Below are positions 7,922-17,185 of a stretch of DNA of 64,000 nucleotides, one piece after another. Position 1 is the first letter of the stretch. Every line of letters begins with the position of its first letter. The position numbers were made by a program, and so were the translations under genes. The notes under the pieces are model-generated. The model saw nothing but the letters and a program-made list of their open reading frames with translations, did no database searches and was not told the origin of the DNA. The stretch is from Bacteroidota bacterium (GTDB lineage: Bacteria; Bacteroidota; Bacteroidia; NORP154): NCBI GenBank assembly GCA_022572355.1, contig JACZWC010000006.1, forward strand, positions 1 to 64,000. The letters are read 5' to 3'.

Positions 7922-8689
7922 ATGAACACTCCGTTATTGGGTAATACTATGATCAAATTGGATGCCATTGATTCAACTAATGATTATGCCCGTGAATTGC
8001 TGATAAATAGTGCCAATATTGCCGATGGAACGGTGGTTTTAGCAGATTTTCAAGCTAAGGGGAAAGGGCAACGTTCAAAAACATGGTCCTCTGAGAGAGG
8101 CTTAAATCTTACCATGAGCGTGATATTATATCCGGTAAATCTGAAAGTAGAAGATCAATTTCTTATGACTAAGGTAACAAGCCTCGGGGTGATGGATTAC
8201 CTGAAATCGATTTTTGATGCCAATTTGTCAGATCAGCTGAGAATAAAATGGCCCAATGATATTTACGTTGGAGATAACAAGATTTGTGGTATCTTAATTG
8301 AGAACAATGTACGCGCCGATAAGATCACCTCCTGCATCATTGGAATTGGTTTGAATGTGAACCAGGAAGTTTTCCCGGATAATATCGCTAACCCGACTTC
8401 AATTAAAAACGAATTGAAACGTTCATTTGATCTGGATAAGTTGAGAGTTGATTTGTGCTCCTGTGTGGAAAGCAGGTATGCGCAATTACACGGTATTAGT
8501 CATAAGTTGCTAAATCAACATTATAATGAATCCATGTATGGGCTCAACCAATTGAAAAAATATCGGATCAAAGACGAGAGTATTGCGGCCAAGTTGAAAG
8601 GAGTGAGTAAATTTGGGGAGTTGGTACTGGAAAATGTTGATGGTAGCTCAATTATTTGTAATCATGACGAACTACAGTATCTCAGCTGA
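7922..8689 (+). CDS. birA: biotin-[acetyl-CoA-carboxylase] ligase
   Basis: Attaches biotin to the carrier protein of acetyl-CoA carboxylase through biotinyl-AMP. 255 residues. The catalytic domain begins almost at the N-terminus (DSTNDYARELL). It is followed by KGKGQRSKTWSSERGLNLTMS, corresponding to the biotin-AMP loop (GRGRxGRxW in E. coli), and KWPNDIY with GILIENN. There is no N-terminal winged helix, so it is a group I ligase without repressor function. A small C-terminal domain is present. ispH follows 11 nt later. Confidence 0.94.
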   Translation: MNTPLLGNTMIKLDAIDSTNDYARELLINSANIADGTVVLADFQAKGKGQRSKTWSSERGLNLTMSVILYPVNLKVEDQFLMTKVTSLGVMDYLKSIFDANLSDQLRIKWPNDIYVGDNKICGILIENNVRADKITSCIIGIGLNVNQEVFPDNIANPTSIKNELKRSFDLDKLRVDLCSCVESRYAQLHGISHKLLNQHYNESMYGLNQLKKYRIKDESIAAKLKGVSKFGELVLENVDGSSIICNHDELQYLS

Positions 8690-8700
8690 TTATTAACACG

Positions 8701-9924
8701 ATGAAGAAATTCAATATCCCGGAATATTATAAAAGTTCAGTTATCTCCAGGTTAAAGAAGTATCGTAGAGAAAAGGATCCAAGGAAGAAAGATTTTTCGC
8801 CTTCGGTTCTGGATTTCGGGCCTATACGTATTTACCTGGCAAGGCACTTTGGCTTTTGTTATGGAGTAGAAAATGCCATTGAGATATCGTATAGAGCGCT
8901 TGAAGAAAATCCGGGCAAGCAAATTTATCTGCTGAGCCAAATGATTCATAACCCCAATGTAAATCGCGATCTGCAGGAGCATGGGATTCGCTTTATTATG
9001 GACACCGAGGGAAACAAGTTCGTGGAATGGGAAGAGCTAAAAGCCACCGATATAGTTATTATTCCGGCTTTTGGTACCACAATAGAAACGGAGCAGAAAC
9101 TGAAAGATATTGGTATTGAAGTGCACAGGTACAACACAACCTGCCCTTTTGTAGAACGCGTTTGGAACCGCACGGAACAGCTGGGCGAAGAGAGCTACTC
9201 TGTCATTATTCATGGAAAACACAATCACGAAGAAACCCGCGCCACTTTCTCGCATAGCAAAAAAAATACGCCTTCGATAATTGTAAAAGATATGGCTGAA
9301 ACAAAATATCTGGTGGACTATATTGCAGGTAATATGGAGAAGGAGGAGTTCATGACATTGTTTGAAGGAAAGTTCTCTGAGGGTTTTGATCCTGACACGC
9401 ACCTGAACAAAGTTGGAGTTGTAAATCAAACGACTATGCTCGCAACTGAAACCACCGAGATTGCTAACTGTATAAAAGAAGCAATGCAGAAAAAATTTGG
9501 TGAGGAGGATCTGACGGAACATTTTGCCGACACAAGAGACACACTTTGCTACGCAACCAATGACAATCAGCAGGCAACATACAGCCTTTTGAATAGCAGC
9601 GCTGATTTCGCTATTGTGGTAGGAGGATACAATAGCTCAAATACATCGCATATCGTAGAATTATGTGAAGAAAAACTTCCTACCTATTACATTTCGACTG
9701 CAAATGAGATTTTAGCGCGAAACATTATCCGACATTATGATCACCACAATAACAGCATGGTAACCTCTAAGGACTTCCTTCCTAAAAAGGATAAAGTTGA
9801 TATTATTCTTACCAGCGGTGCATCCTGCCCGGATGCAACAGTGGAAGAAGTACTGCAAACTTTGCTCTCATTTTATAGTGATGTGAAATCGATGGAAGAC
9901 GTGTTGGCGGAGCTAAGAGGCTAA
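8701..9924 (+). CDS. ispH: 4-hydroxy-3-methylbut-2-enyl diphosphate reductase
   Basis: Last step of the MEP isoprenoid pathway, a [4Fe-4S] enzyme giving IPP and DMAPP. 407 residues, the long form found in Bacteroidota and cyanobacteria. Cluster cysteines are visible in GFCYGVENAI, NTTCPFV and GASCPDATVEEV. Other active-site motifs are IHGKHNHEET and VVGGYNSSNTSHI. It is co-directional with birA. The 3' end overlaps the 3' end of convergent cmk by 4 nt. Confidence 0.95.
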   Translation: MKKFNIPEYYKSSVISRLKKYRREKDPRKKDFSPSVLDFGPIRIYLARHFGFCYGVENAIEISYRALEENPGKQIYLLSQMIHNPNVNRDLQEHGIRFIMDTEGNKFVEWEELKATDIVIIPAFGTTIETEQKLKDIGIEVHRYNTTCPFVERVWNRTEQLGEESYSVIIHGKHNHEETRATFSHSKKNTPSIIVKDMAETKYLVDYIAGNMEKEEFMTLFEGKFSEGFDPDTHLNKVGVVNQTTMLATETTEIANCIKEAMQKKFGEEDLTEHFADTRDTLCYATNDNQQATYSLLNSSADFAIVVGGYNSSNTSHIVELCEEKLPTYYISTANEILARNIIRHYDHHNNSMVTSKDFLPKKDKVDIILTSGASCPDATVEEVLQTLLSFYSDVKSMEDVLAELRG

Positions 9925-10622
9925 TCCAACTGCCTGATCGTTTCCTCAACCAATTCAAGTGCTTTTTGGAGTTGTTGCTCTAAATTGAGGTTGGTATTGT
10001 CAAGTACTATAGCATCATCCGCTTGAACCAATGGGCTTTCTTTGCGATGTGTATCTTCATAATCCCTGGAATTAACATTTTCCCGGACTTCATCCAGTGA
10101 GACATCTATCTCTTTTTCCTGCATCTCTTTGTAACGCCTCTTTACTCGCGTTTCCATATCGGCAGTCATAAAGAGTTTTAATTCTGCATCTGGAAATACA
10201 ATCGTTCCTATATCACGGCCTTCCATGACCATGCCCTTCTCTTTTCCCATTTCCTGTTGGATTTGCACCATTTTCTTTCGCACTTCTTTTATAGTACTGA
10301 TCTTTGAAACATGATTAGAAACATCCATCTCCCTGATTTGAGATTCCACATTTTCACCATTTAGAAAGATTGGGGAGGTATTGGTCTTTGGATCGTGAAT
10401 AAATGAAAGGTTAATGTCATTCAGTTTGTCAATAATTTCTGACACGTCTGTACTGTCATTATTCACGAAATTGTGTCTTATACAATACAAGGTTACCGCC
10501 CTGTACATAGCGCCCGTATCGACGTAAGTGTAATCCAGATTGGTGGCAAGGGATTTTGCCAACGTGCTTTTTCCACAGGATGAATATCCGTCTATAGCGA
10601 TAGTAATTTTTCTGTCAGCCAT
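9921..10622 (-). CDS. cmk: cytidylate kinase
   Basis: Phosphorylates CMP and dCMP with ATP. 233 residues. The P-loop is GYSSCGKSTLAK at about 12-23, DTGAMYRAVTLY at about 36-47, and the nucleotide-binding GRDIGTIVFPDA at about 138-149. The C-terminal LID region has paired arginines (VKRRYKEM) and VNSRDYEDTHRKESPL. It follows porQ by 4 nt, the usual porQ-cmk order in gliding Bacteroidota. Confidence 0.95.
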   Translation of the reverse strand: MADRKITIAIDGYSSCGKSTLAKSLATNLDYTYVDTGAMYRAVTLYCIRHNFVNNDSTDVSEIIDKLNDINLSFIHDPKTNTSPIFLNGENVESQIREMDVSNHVSKISTIKEVRKKMVQIQQEMGKEKGMVMEGRDIGTIVFPDAELKLFMTADMETRVKRRYKEMQEKEIDVSLDEVRENVNSRDYEDTHRKESPLVQADDAIVLDNTNLNLEQQLQKALELVEETIRQLD

Positions 10623-10626
10623 TTAC

Positions 10627-11775
10627 TTACTCCATAATGAATGGATAGATATCCTTGTTCTTTTTGGTATAAAATGCTGAAAGGTCCGTTCTGATTGTAA
10701 AATGGTTGGAGCCACCCGCTATATGATACCCGGCTCGTGCATAGCTTATGTGGAATTTTTTAATCTTGATTCCCAGGCCAAAAGAAAATCCGCTAAAACC
10801 TTTCTTGCCAACAATTAACATTTCCTTTCTTCTTCTGTAGTTATATCCAAATCGGATGATGAAAGATCTACTGAGAATTAGCTCGACACCCACTATCATA
10901 TGGCGCATGAATTTATCAGTACCTCCTTTTAATGCACTTCCAAATTTTTGCCATGCAGTGGTGTCCGTTTCTTCAGGTTCTAACAAGGAGCCGGTAGCAG
11001 CTGGATCTTCATAGGTTAAATCCCATTTCTGGAGGTCAGTAAAATTTGCCATGAGCCTGAATGGGGCATGCTTTAGTTTATGAGATATGCCAAGCTGCCA
11101 CTCAAAAGGCAGAGGCTCCCTGTTTTTTTTGACGTAGGGTTTAAGCTGATATCCTATATTCTTTACGAGTACAGCAATTGCCAGATTGCGCTCTTCATTA
11201 TAATAAGTTGCCGCCAGATCCAGTGCAATGCCCATCGAATGATAGTCAAAATGATAAGTTGAATTAATAAACTTTAAGTTCGCTCCAATAAAAAATGTCG
11301 AATCGAGATCTAACTCCTTATCAGTGGCAAATTTAAAAGAGGGCACCACCTCTCTTCCCCAACCGATATTTATTATAAAGTCCTGGGCGGTAAACTCCCG
11401 GGTAATTAGTCCTGTGGCATCAGCTTCCTGGAATGTACCGTAATGCAGATAGTTAAACCCGGCTGAGAAGCTCCCAATTTTATCATAAGTTTTGGAATAG
11501 ACGAATGAAGTGTACTTAATATCCGCGATATAGTCTACAAAACTCATTACAAAGTGATTGTCCATTGAAGGACTAAGCAAAGATGGGTTTTGCCATGCTA
11601 AGTCCACATCATCATCTCTAATTGATATTGCATTTCCTCCCAGGGCAGCTATGCGTGCTGATGTAACGAGATTCAAGGATTCATACGTGTTGTTGCCACC
11701 TATTTGAGCGGTGGATGTCAAACACATCAAGAACAAGAATAGATAAACAAATATCCCTGAAAGTGTAGAATTCAT
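10627..11775 (-). CDS. porQ: type IX secretion system protein PorQ
   Basis: Outer-membrane beta-barrel of the FadL/PorV class needed for type IX secretion. About 382 residues from the ATG at 11775, which gives a clean signal peptide (MNSTLSGIFVYLFLFLMCLT, then STAQ). The frame extends 23 codons further but that would spoil the signal. Family features are IGGNNTYESLNLVTSARIAALGGN right after cleavage, DLAWQNPSLL and repeated amphipathic strands. The neighbour is cmk, as expected. The four sorting-domain proteins between 45.5 and 57.6 kb are plausible clients of the pathway. Confidence 0.88.
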   Translation of the reverse strand: MNSTLSGIFVYLFLFLMCLTSTAQIGGNNTYESLNLVTSARIAALGGNAISIRDDDVDLAWQNPSLLSPSMDNHFVMSFVDYIADIKYTSFVYSKTYDKIGSFSAGFNYLHYGTFQEADATGLITREFTAQDFIINIGWGREVVPSFKFATDKELDLDSTFFIGANLKFINSTYHFDYHSMGIALDLAATYYNEERNLAIAVLVKNIGYQLKPYVKKNREPLPFEWQLGISHKLKHAPFRLMANFTDLQKWDLTYEDPAATGSLLEPEETDTTAWQKFGSALKGGTDKFMRHMIVGVELILSRSFIIRFGYNYRRRKEMLIVGKKGFSGFSFGLGIKIKKFHISYARAGYHIAGGSNHFTIRTDLSAFYTKKNKDIYPFIME

Positions 11776-11877
11776 TGCGTGGTTTGTCGCCGATGTACCA
11801 TAGCCACTTTGGCGACGGTACGCTGTTACCTGGTATAAACTCAATTAGTTATAAATTGTTGTACACGCCAGTTGTGA

Positions 11878-12480
11878 TCAGAAATAGAATAGGGAACCGA
11901 ATATTATAAGGTTCGAAGTCGCCCTTATAGCGTCCCTGTTAAATTGCTCGTCGTTTTTACCAATTATTGAGCTGTAAAACGATTTAATCTCTTTGAAATC
12001 CACATCAATATCTCCGGTTGGATAAAGCAAAGGGCCGAACCCGGCAGTTTTGGTTTTATAATCCAAATAGGCCATCAGAATAGGCACTTTTGCACCGACT
12101 GCTATGTAGTAAAATCCACCCTTCCACCTTGTAGCATCACTCCTTGTGGCTTCAGGAGCAAGTGCAAAAAAGAACTCGTCACTAGAGTTAAATTGTTCGA
12201 TAATTTTATTCACCCAGTCTCCCTTTACACTGCGATCTATAGGAATACCACCACTTGCGTCAAAAATGAATTTGACCGGAAATACATGAAGCTCTTTCTT
12301 GTATAAATATTTGATATCGATCTTTAGTATTTTCAACGTAGCCATGCCATATGGAAAATCCCAAGAGCTGGTGTGAGGAGCACCAATGATCACACATTTT
12401 TTAATATGTGGCGGTATGTTTCCGTCAATTTTCCAACCGGTAAGCCAAATGAACATTCTGCATATCCACCTCAGAACCAT
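11878..12480 (-). CDS. PlsC-family acyltransferase
   Basis: 200 residues. The acyltransferase HX4D motif is present as HTSSWDFPYG (about 35-44). The glycine-rich substrate motif corresponds to GGIPIDRS (about 77-84), and APEATRS (about 108-114) stands in the place of motif III (EGTRS). An N-terminal hydrophobic stretch suggests membrane association. Related Bacteroidota proteins are annotated 1-acyl-sn-glycerol-3-phosphate acyltransferase, but the acceptor is uncertain because EGT is replaced by EAT. It stands alone, divergent from the gene at 12573. Confidence 0.8.
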   Translation of the reverse strand: MVLRWICRMFIWLTGWKIDGNIPPHIKKCVIIGAPHTSSWDFPYGMATLKILKIDIKYLYKKELHVFPVKFIFDASGGIPIDRSVKGDWVNKIIEQFNSSDEFFFALAPEATRSDATRWKGGFYYIAVGAKVPILMAYLDYKTKTAGFGPLLYPTGDIDVDFKEIKSFYSSIIGKNDEQFNRDAIRATSNLIIFGSLFYF

Positions 12481-12528
12481 GCGTTTTTCAGTTTATTCAT
12501 GCAACAGGGGGAAAAACAAAAAAAATTG

Positions 12529-12536
12529 TAGTTTTG
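12529..12536 (+). promoter_or_regulatory. -7 element (TAGTTTTG)
   Basis: TAGTTTTG matches TAnnTTTG 36 nt upstream of the ATG at 12573. It would drive the run 12573-DUF3822-rsmD-coaD. No clear TTG at -33. Confidence 0.45.
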
Positions 12537-12572
12537 TTTCCCTTAAAATTAAGGTAGTTAATTAACAAAACT

Positions 12573-13184
12573 ATGCAAATTGGAATCAAGATAGGCCTAT
12601 GGGTTGTTGTGGGCATTCTGTCATTTTTAGTTTATCAAAGTATTGCGGGTAAGATAGAATTTGAGGAGCAAACATACGCGAGGCGGAGTGCAGTCATTCA
12701 AAACCTGAAAGATATTCGCACAGCTCAGATGGCATTTAAATCAGTGAATGGCAGGTACGCTGAAGACTTTGAGCAGTTGCTATATTTTGTTAAGAACGAT
12801 TCATTTCCTATGATAAAGGCACTTGGTATGGTACCTGATACAATGTCAGAAGCACAAGCTGTCCAACTAGGCCTGGTAACCAGGGATACTTCTTATATTT
12901 CTATAAAAGATTCAATTTTTTCTCCGAGATATCTGAAAGATCATCTCAAGGCATTTTATATTGATTCTTTGGCTTACATTCCATTCGGCAATGGGGTTAA
13001 GTTTGATTTTAACGCTGGCTTTGTTGAAAAGGGAAAAGTCAGGGTGAGCGTGTTCGCTGTATTCGCGGCTTTTGAACATGTATACAGAGGGCTCGACACA
13101 TCCAACGAGGCAATTGATTTAGGCGAAGGACTACAAGTAGGCTCAATGGATGATCCTTCCACAAGTGGAAACTGGGGAGAATAA
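12573..13184 (+). CDS. membrane-anchored, pseudopilin-like conserved protein
   Basis: 203 residues. One N-terminal membrane helix (about 4-24) is followed by RRSAVIQNLKDIRTAQMAFKSVNGRYAEDF. That resembles the helix and loop of type II/IV pseudopilins (residues aligning with DIRTAQxAYKxxNGRYP), but there is no prepilin peptidase site, so it is only architecture-like. The rest is beta-rich. The stop codon overlaps the ATG of the DUF3822 gene by 1 nt, so the two are translationally coupled ahead of rsmD and coaD. Function unknown. Confidence 0.6.
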   Translation: MQIGIKIGLWVVVGILSFLVYQSIAGKIEFEEQTYARRSAVIQNLKDIRTAQMAFKSVNGRYAEDFEQLLYFVKNDSFPMIKALGMVPDTMSEAQAVQLGLVTRDTSYISIKDSIFSPRYLKDHLKAFYIDSLAYIPFGNGVKFDFNAGFVEKGKVRVSVFAVFAAFEHVYRGLDTSNEAIDLGEGLQVGSMDDPSTSGNWGE

Positions 13185-14143
13185 TGTCTATTCCACAATC
13201 TTTGCAGGAGTATGGTAAGTCAATTTACGATAATGCACCTTCCCCTGGCACCGCATTTCTCGACAATTTTAGTTTAGAAGATAAATCTTTCGATATTTCT
13301 AAATCTGAGAGTTATCACTTATCCATTCAGTTGAGCAACACCGGAATAACCTACAGCGTTCTTGATATTGAAAGAAATAAGTATCTCACAATTGAAAATA
13401 TTGGTCTGAATAATCCTTTTGGATCAACTTTTCCGGAAGAGGAAGCTAGAAGTGCTTTTGCTGACAGAGCAATTCTGAAGAGTAAATACAAATCGGTTAG
13501 CGCAGCGTACATAAATAACCAGGCGACATTGGTTCCCACCGCAATTTTTGACCAGGGAAAGGCCCGTGAATATCTTCGGCTGAACCTGGAAGAGAGCAAA
13601 GTGACAATAGATTCTGCTCGAGCCAATGGAAGTCATCTTGAATTCGCAATGGATACATTGAACGAATTGAAAAGCGTCAACCTATATTACTTTCCTGAGG
13701 AGGTTAAAAACACACTGCGAAGTGCACATAAGAATGTTGTGATCAAACATCATTCCAGCATATTAATTCAGTCGGCGCTGCTTCGCTATAAAAATCAACA
13801 TAAGAAAATACTGCTGGTCCATTTTCATAAAGATTCATTTGAAATTTTAGTTATCAATGAAAATCAATTGAAGCTTTACAATTCTTTCTTTTACCAAAGT
13901 GTGGAGGACTTTGTTTATTATATACTGTTCGCTTGTGAACAGTTGTCACTTAATCCGGAGCAGATAGAGACAGTGGTATTCGGGCAACTCAATAAACACT
14001 CGGATTATTATTCAATGCTGTACACCTATATCAGGAACATAACCATCTCTAAAAGGCCAGATAATTTTGAATACAGTTATCAATTTGAAGATCTGCCAGC
14101 TCATTATTATTACAATCTCTTTTCCCAGTATCTGTGCGTATAA
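13184..14143 (+). CDS. DUF3822-family protein
   Basis: 319 residues, cytoplasmic, Bacteroidota-specific family that commonly precedes rsmD. Seen features are an N-terminal domain with YSVLDIERNKYL and a C-terminal half with ILLVHFHKDSFEILVINENQLKLYNSF. The latter looks like an ASKHA/actin-fold beta pattern, which is an inference. The 3' end overlaps the GTG start of rsmD by 10 nt. Molecular role not established. Confidence 0.75.
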   Translation: MSIPQSLQEYGKSIYDNAPSPGTAFLDNFSLEDKSFDISKSESYHLSIQLSNTGITYSVLDIERNKYLTIENIGLNNPFGSTFPEEEARSAFADRAILKSKYKSVSAAYINNQATLVPTAIFDQGKAREYLRLNLEESKVTIDSARANGSHLEFAMDTLNELKSVNLYYFPEEVKNTLRSAHKNVVIKHHSSILIQSALLRYKNQHKKILLVHFHKDSFEILVINENQLKLYNSFFYQSVEDFVYYILFACEQLSLNPEQIETVVFGQLNKHSDYYSMLYTYIRNITISKRPDNFEYSYQFEDLPAHYYYNLFSQYLCV

Positions 14144-14667
14144 TAAGCGGAGAATTCAAGGGCAGGGTATTTAGTCCGCCCTCTAATATTCCGGTCAGGC
14201 CAACAACTGATCGCGCAAAAGAGAGCCTCTTTAATATATTAAATAACCATATTGAATTCGGCGAAGTGGAGGTTCTGGACCTCTTTGCGGGTACAGGAAA
14301 TATTAGCTACGAATTCCTTTCCAGGGGCGTACCTCGCATTACAGTCGTAGAGCGGGATCCCAAATGCATTGCTTTTATAAAGGGCACAATGGATAAGCTT
14401 GGAATAGCTGATGCCAAAATAATTCGTTCTGACGTATTCAAATTTATTGAGAATTGCCAGCAAAAATTTGATTTAATATTTGCTGATCCGCCTTATACTA
14501 TGGAAAAGATTCAGGAAGTTCCAGTTATAATTATGGAAAACGAACTATTAAAAGAAGATGGCCTGTTAATTGTGGAGCATGGCTCAAGCATGAATTTTGA
14601 AAATGAAAAGGGATTCTACCAGAAGCGAAATATCGGTGAGGTGAATTTTAGTATTTTTAAGGGATGA
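14134..14667 (+). CDS. rsmD: 16S rRNA (guanine966-N2)-methyltransferase
   Basis: SAM-dependent enzyme that methylates G966 of 16S rRNA. 177 residues starting at GTG 14134 inside the end of the DUF3822 gene. The N-terminus is MRIISGEFKGR, the family's usual start (RIIGGxxRGR). Also seen are RPTTDRAKESLFNIL, the SAM motif VLDLFAGTGNISYEFLSRG, and the catalytic DPPY in LIFADPPYT. The stop overlaps the coaD start (ATGA). Confidence 0.94.
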   Translation: MRIISGEFKGRVFSPPSNIPVRPTTDRAKESLFNILNNHIEFGEVEVLDLFAGTGNISYEFLSRGVPRITVVERDPKCIAFIKGTMDKLGIADAKIIRSDVFKFIENCQQKFDLIFADPPYTMEKIQEVPVIIMENELLKEDGLLIVEHGSSMNFENEKGFYQKRNIGEVNFSIFKG

Positions 14668-15125
14668 AAACAATAGCTGTTTTTCCTGGATCTTTCGACC
14701 CTATAACCAAAGGGCATGAGTCTATTGTTAGGAGGGCACTTCCGTTGTTCGATGAAGTAATAGTGGCAATTGGAGTGAACTCTGAAAAACAGTATTTCTA
14801 TTCGCTTGAGCAACGTGAGCAGTGGATTGGTAAGGTATTTGAAGGGGAAGATAAAGTAAGGGTGGAGAAGTATGAGGGCCTTACCATGGACTTTTGCAAA
14901 CAGCAAAAGGCACAGTTTGTGCTTCGCGGATTGAGATCATCAGCGGACTTTGAATTTGAAAGAAGCATTGCACAAATGAACAAATCGCTGGCTCCAGATA
15001 TAGATACGGTTTTCATGCTCTCAACACCTGAATTGTCAGCGATTAATTCAACAATTGTCAGGGATATAATAAGAAATGGCGGCGATGCATCACAGTTTGT
15101 ACCGGATTCAATCTCTCTCATTTAA
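14664..15125 (+). CDS. coaD: phosphopantetheine adenylyltransferase
   Basis: Penultimate step of CoA synthesis. 153 residues. Nucleotidyltransferase motif GSFDPITKGHESIV at about 9-22 (TxGH form), RGLRSSADFEFE at about 90-101, and the C-terminal INSTIVRDII (ISSTxVR motif). Coupled to rsmD through ATGA. The 3' end overlaps the next gene by about 50 nt if that gene starts at its first ATG. Confidence 0.95.
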   Translation: MKTIAVFPGSFDPITKGHESIVRRALPLFDEVIVAIGVNSEKQYFYSLEQREQWIGKVFEGEDKVRVEKYEGLTMDFCKQQKAQFVLRGLRSSADFEFERSIAQMNKSLAPDIDTVFMLSTPELSAINSTIVRDIIRNGGDASQFVPDSISLI

Positions 15126-16563
15126 CCTGGGAAAAATCCTCGTATTTGTTTTTTTCATCTTATCAGGCCAGATTGCATCTGCATCTGCAGGTGCATCTGC
15201 AGGTGAGGTTGTGATAACAGGTACCACCGAGGATTATAAAAACGAGGAGATAATCCTTTCCCGTTATCGTGATTATGTTTCTTTTCAAGAAGAGGAGCTT
15301 GCCAGTGTTACCGCTGATCAAAGCGGGCAATTCACAATAAAAATTAACGTACAAGGGACTATACAAGCTTTCCTGAAAGTTCGGGGGAAGGAATTTGTAA
15401 TATATCTCGAGCAGGGAAAGCAGTTGAGCATCGAGCTAAACATACCGGTTGGTGAAACTCAAGGCGCCGGACTTGTAATCAAAGACGCAGAAGCTGATGA
15501 TGTAAACGAAAAAATAAAACGCTTCAATTCCGAATATGAAAAGCTCACAGCCAAATACTATTCTTACCTGGTCCGGGGAAGAAAAAAATCACTCGTAGAT
15601 AGTGCATTCACGAGTTTGAGCCGTCGTTATACTTTACCTGGCCGGGATTTTGTAAATACTTATGTTACCTATAAGGTTGCGCTGTTACATCAGATGATCT
15701 ATAAAAACAAAAAGAACCTTTTCGAGGATAGGTACATAACAAATCAAATTGTAAGAGCCAGGCATCCGGAATACATGAATTTTATCACTCAATATTTTCC
15801 CAACAAACTCTTTCTGCTTTCTATGTCAACGCACGGAGAAAATGTAAAGGACGACATCAATGTGCGCAAAAATTACACTGGATTGATGGACGCACTGGCA
15901 AAAGACCCGAGTCTCAAAAATGATACGTTAAGAGAACTGATTTTGATCAAAGGGCTTTTTGACTTGTACCGGAACCCAGCGTATAAAAAGGCAATGGTAC
16001 TCGATATGCTCGATACCGTTATTCGTAAAACGAACATCCCTTATCACAAATTAATTGCGGCCAATGTGAAATCAGCGCTTACCCGATTAAGTGTGGGATC
16101 TTTGGCGCCGAGCTTCTCATTAGAAGCACATGATGGTATGCAAGTTTCCCTTGGCGATTTACGTGGCAAGTATGTATACCTAGATTTTTGGGCTACCTGG
16201 TGTGTGCCTTGCATCATAGAAATGAAACTGACTCCTTCACTAATTGAAAAATACGGTGATAAGATTGAGTTTGTCAGTATTTCAATGGACCGTCAATTTG
16301 CCACTATGACAAAATATCTCGAAAAGAATGAGTATCTCAACGATTCCGAAGGGCATAAAGCAATATTTCTCTTCGGTGGAGGCGATAAAAAACTCAAAAA
16401 GGATTACAGTATTAAGGCAATACCCACATACTTTCTAATTGATCCACTTGGTAAATTTGTAGCATCCCCAGCGGCCCGGCCGAGCCAGAATATTGAAAAA
16501 GTGTTCTATGATATATTAAATCCTGGAGAGAAGAAATCGGGATTGATTGATCCTGATCAGTGA
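15076..16563 (+). CDS. TlpA/thioredoxin-fold thiol-disulfide protein
   Basis: 495 residues. A hydrophobic export segment (LVFVFFILSGQIASASA) follows about 20 N-terminal residues. The start at 15076 overlaps coaD; 15085 is an alternative. The N-terminal half resembles the DUF4369-type domain usually found before such thioredoxins. The C-terminal AhpC/TSA-like domain (about 345-475) has the redox motif WCVPC in YLDFWATWCVPCIIEMK and the cis-Pro region KAIPTYFLID. Probably periplasmic and able to reduce or isomerise disulfides. A small GCATCT/GCAGGT DNA repeat lies at the signal cleavage region (15175-15205). Confidence 0.82.
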   Translation: MAAMHHSLYRIQSLSFNLGKILVFVFFILSGQIASASAGASAGEVVITGTTEDYKNEEIILSRYRDYVSFQEEELASVTADQSGQFTIKINVQGTIQAFLKVRGKEFVIYLEQGKQLSIELNIPVGETQGAGLVIKDAEADDVNEKIKRFNSEYEKLTAKYYSYLVRGRKKSLVDSAFTSLSRRYTLPGRDFVNTYVTYKVALLHQMIYKNKKNLFEDRYITNQIVRARHPEYMNFITQYFPNKLFLLSMSTHGENVKDDINVRKNYTGLMDALAKDPSLKNDTLRELILIKGLFDLYRNPAYKKAMVLDMLDTVIRKTNIPYHKLIAANVKSALTRLSVGSLAPSFSLEAHDGMQVSLGDLRGKYVYLDFWATWCVPCIIEMKLTPSLIEKYGDKIEFVSISMDRQFATMTKYLEKNEYLNDSEGHKAIFLFGGGDKKLKKDYSIKAIPTYFLIDPLGKFVASPAARPSQNIEKVFYDILNPGEKKSGLIDPDQ

Positions 16564-16569
16564 CCTTGC

Positions 16570-17178
16570 TCAACTAATATTATCTAACAAATCCTTCAAT
16601 GAACTGTACATGTGCTCTGAGGGTTTATCCATTTCCTCATCAGAGAACCATTGGATTTTGCTTATACCTTCAGATGTTTGAGGTATAGGTTCATCATCCC
16701 CAGTGTATTCCATGTTAAACCAACTTGTTCTCTTTAGAAAATTAGTCTCACCTTCCGAATAAGTATGAAAAGTCTCACCCGCTGAACCTGTAATCTCAAG
16801 ATCATTCAGTCCGCATTCCTCTTGAACTTCTCGAAGCGCAGCAGCTTCGACATCCTCACCTGATTCAATTTTGCCTTTTGGAAGGTCCCATATTTCATTT
16901 CGGAAAATGAGCAACGTTTCTCCATGATTGTTCTTAACAATTCCACCTGCACATTCTATGAAGTTATAGTCTTCCCGGAATTTCTCCCATAACAATTGCA
17001 AGTTTTCACTGTACACAAAAAGACTCTCCACCTTTTCCTGATTTTGTAGAGCATCAATGCCAAAAAGTAACTCTTCTTTGGTATCAGAGCTCAAGAAAAT
17101 ACTTGATTCAACCTCCTTGTATTCTTCCTTGTTATCTGATAAAATCAGGGGCTTATCCTTGATGAAAATTTTATACAT
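16570..17178 (-). CDS. NUDIX hydrolase
   Basis: 202 residues. The Nudix box is intact: G-K-I-E-S-G-E, seven residues, then REVQEECG (about 101-123), preceded by DLPKGK. The N-terminal ~75 residues form a family-specific extension with SLFVYSENLQLLWEKF. Substrate cannot be read from sequence; nucleoside diphosphate derivatives are typical. It starts 8 nt from and divergent to pyrE, an arrangement seen in other Bacteroidota. Confidence 0.88.
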   Translation of the reverse strand: MYKIFIKDKPLILSDNKEEYKEVESSIFLSSDTKEELLFGIDALQNQEKVESLFVYSENLQLLWEKFREDYNFIECAGGIVKNNHGETLLIFRNEIWDLPKGKIESGEDVEAAALREVQEECGLNDLEITGSAGETFHTYSEGETNFLKRTSWFNMEYTGDDEPIPQTSEGISKIQWFSDEEMDKPSEHMYSSLKDLLDNIS

Positions 17179-17185
17179 TTACCGA